A stretch of 6,924 nucleotides of DNA, taken from assembly GCA_934778125.1 (NCBI GenBank), contig CAKVOF010000047.1:1-6924 (forward strand), given 5' to 3'. This DNA is from an uncultured Clostridia bacterium (GTDB lineage Bacteria; Bacillota; Clostridia; Christensenellales; UBA1242). Position 1 is the first letter of the stretch. Every line of letters begins with the position of its first letter. The notes beneath the pieces are model-generated. The model ran no database searches. It worked only from the letters and a program-made list of their open reading frames with translations, and was not told where the DNA came from. Shown in pieces: positions 5,525 through 6,924 of this stretch. A program made the position numbers and the translations under genes.

Positions 5525-6924
5525 ATGGCAAGAAAACTAAAAAGACCAGCTTCTCGAGGTTCTGTTAACAATGTAATTCTTGAAGTATTGAGTACTGGTG
5601 AAAAATATGGATATGAAATAATCAAAGAAGTTGAGGAAAAGACAAATGGTGAAGTAAAATTAAAGCAACCGAGTTTGTATAGTAGTCTATCAAGATTTGA
5701 AGCCAAAGGTTATGTTTCTTCTTATTGGAAAGATAGTGATATAGGCGGAAAAAGGCATTATTACAAGTTAACAGCTTTAGGAACACAAGTGTGTAAAACA
5801 ATGCTTTCTAAAAACAATAATAGTAGCGGTTCATCTACCCATTTAGATCTAAATGATTCAATTACTTTTTCAAGCACTACCAACGAAAATGAGTATAACG
5901 ATGACATTAAGAATAATAACGATGATGTAATTTTCGAAATAGATGAAAACAATGATGACACCGTTGATATTTTTAATAATGACACTAGTATTAAATTACA
6001 GCACTATGCCAATTTTGATATTTCCGATAGACTAAATGAACTTTTAAAAGATAATGATAAAAATGACCTAGTTAAATCTCATTTGAAAAATAACATCAAC
6101 GATAACAATAATGATTTCTCTACACAAAACGATATTGTTGAGAGTATAGTTAATGTAAATGAAACAAATAACATTGACACTGAAGAATTCACCTCAAACG
6201 ATGAATCCACCCACAGTGCCATCTCTTCAAATATAACTGAAATTTCTAGCAATGATAAAAGAAGTGAAGATTTCATAGAAAAATCAACTGTCCCTATCAC
6301 AAATAATAACGTATTATCATCACTAGTAAATGACAATATAACAGACCAAATAAATCAACTGGATGAGCAACTTGATTCCATTAAAAACGCTGAAGTTGAA
6401 AGCAATATCAATGAAGTTGGCAATGAAAATAACTTGAAAAATATATACAATGAAATAAAATATAAGGAACAATCAAAAGTTGAACCAATAAAGCACACTC
6501 CTCTGACCCACTTAGAGCAACTAAAGCGAATGGAATCTATGGAAATACTTTATGGAAACCCAACAAATTATTACTTTTCAGATGAAACGCAAGAAACAAT
6601 TTCTCAAGATGAAGAACAGATAGATATTGAGGCTTTTATTAAGCTAAAAAATGAATTAAACAATAAAAAATTTTTATACAATAAGATTAAAATCTACAGA
6701 AAAAAGGCCAAGCCATACATATTCCAAACAATTTTTCATTCAAATGGTTCGACGAAAAAAAATTCAGACAGTGATAAACAAAAAAATGAAAGTAAGGTTA
6801 AGTACAAATTTGATGAATTTGGAATAATGAAAATTATTGATTATAGCAATTATCCAGAAAATAAAACCGAAAAACAAAATCAGATAATTGACAATGTTGG
6901 CTATAGAATTAGTACTACCACATT
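5525..6924 (+). CDS. PadR-type transcriptional regulator with very long low-complexity tail (3' truncated)
   Basis: The frame is open for 466 codons from the ATG, which AGGAG (5515-5519) precedes by 5 nt, to the window edge without a stop. Residues 1-90 form a classic PadR winged helix: ILEVLSTGEKYGYEIIKEVEE, then QPSLYSSLSRFEAKGYV (48-64), then GGKRHYYKLTALG (74-86). A PadR protein normally ends in a short helical dimerisation domain of about 100-180 residues in total. Here residues about 95-320 are instead dominated by Asn, Asp, Ser and Glu and look disordered. A helical, possibly coiled-coil stretch follows (LTHLEQLKRMESMEILYG, 327-344), then a Lys-rich segment (373-396). No membrane span is visible so far. 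Typical PadR proteins repress stress or transporter genes; the target here is unknown. The tail makes this an unusual member. Confidence 0.88.
   Translation, partial: MARKLKRPASRGSVNNVILEVLSTGEKYGYEIIKEVEEKTNGEVKLKQPSLYSSLSRFEAKGYVSSYWKDSDIGGKRHYYKLTALGTQVCKTMLSKNNNSSGSSTHLDLNDSITFSSTTNENEYNDDIKNNNDDVIFEIDENNDDTVDIFNNDTSIKLQHYANFDISDRLNELLKDNDKNDLVKSHLKNNINDNNNDFSTQNDIVESIVNVNETNNIDTEEFTSNDESTHSAISSNITEISSNDKRSEDFIEKSTVPITNNNVLSSLVNDNITDQINQLDEQLDSIKNAEVESNINEVGNENNLKNIYNEIKYKEQSKVEPIKHTPLTHLEQLKRMESMEILYGNPTNYYFSDETQETISQDEEQIDIEAFIKLKNELNNKKFLYNKIKIYRKKAKPYIFQTIFHSNGSTKKNSDSDKQKNESKVKYKFDEFGIMKIIDYSNYPENKTEKQNQIIDNVGYRISTTT

Noticed and set aside
5503..6336. Three minus-strand frames (5503-5706, 5761-5985, 6079-6336)
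   Set aside because: All lie opposite the long open PadR-type frame; their Ser/Leu/Phe-rich translations are what antisense of Asn/Asp/Glu codons produces.

Overview
The window is very AT-rich and gene-dense, with strong Shine-Dalgarno sites, sigma-A-type promoters, U-tract terminators and a Bacillus-type LexA box. Together with an endonuclease-type MutL and a XerS-like recombinase, this suggests a low-GC Bacillota chromosome (Clostridia or an uncultured gut relative). That placement is inferred from gene content, not from a marker-gene comparison. All genes read well in the standard code, and no rRNA, tRNA, CRISPR array or insertion sequence was seen.

Layout. Positions 1-1142 (+) hold the 3' end of mutL and all of miaA, coupled by a TAATG overlap and closed by a bidirectional terminator. 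On the minus strand, facing miaA, lie lexA (1185-1817) and, upstream of it, a tyrosine recombinase (1972-3045). lexA has its own promoter with a clear LexA box over the -35. From 3070 to 3120 there are back-to-back promoters for the recombinase (-) and for an unfamiliar gene at 3209-4096 (+), which reads like a nucleotidyltransferase-fold protein that has lost its catalytic residues. Positions 4097-4514 are non-coding: a phased TATGCAA repeat, a terminator, a 14-bp palindrome, a perfect 17-bp inverted repeat, and the terminator of the next minus-strand gene. That gene (4515-5186, -) is a YgjP/DUF45-type metallopeptidase-like protein. After a 338-bp AT-rich gap comes a PadR-type regulator with a very long Asn/Asp/Ser-rich tail, starting at 5525 (+) and running off the right edge.

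How the parts relate. mutL and miaA are housekeeping genes often found together, and LexA controls the SOS response. The most interesting possibility is a recombination module. The recombinase looks like the single-protein XerS type, and the inverted repeat at 4301-4338 contains a dif-shaped 28-bp core (11-bp arms around 6 bp). One arm is repeated with a single mismatch inside the recombinase's own -35/-10 spacer. This could be a XerS-like enzyme with a nearby target site and autoregulation, but the link is an inference from sequence shape only. The other points of interest are the apparently inactive nucleotidyltransferase-like protein and the PadR protein with its large acidic, low-complexity tail.
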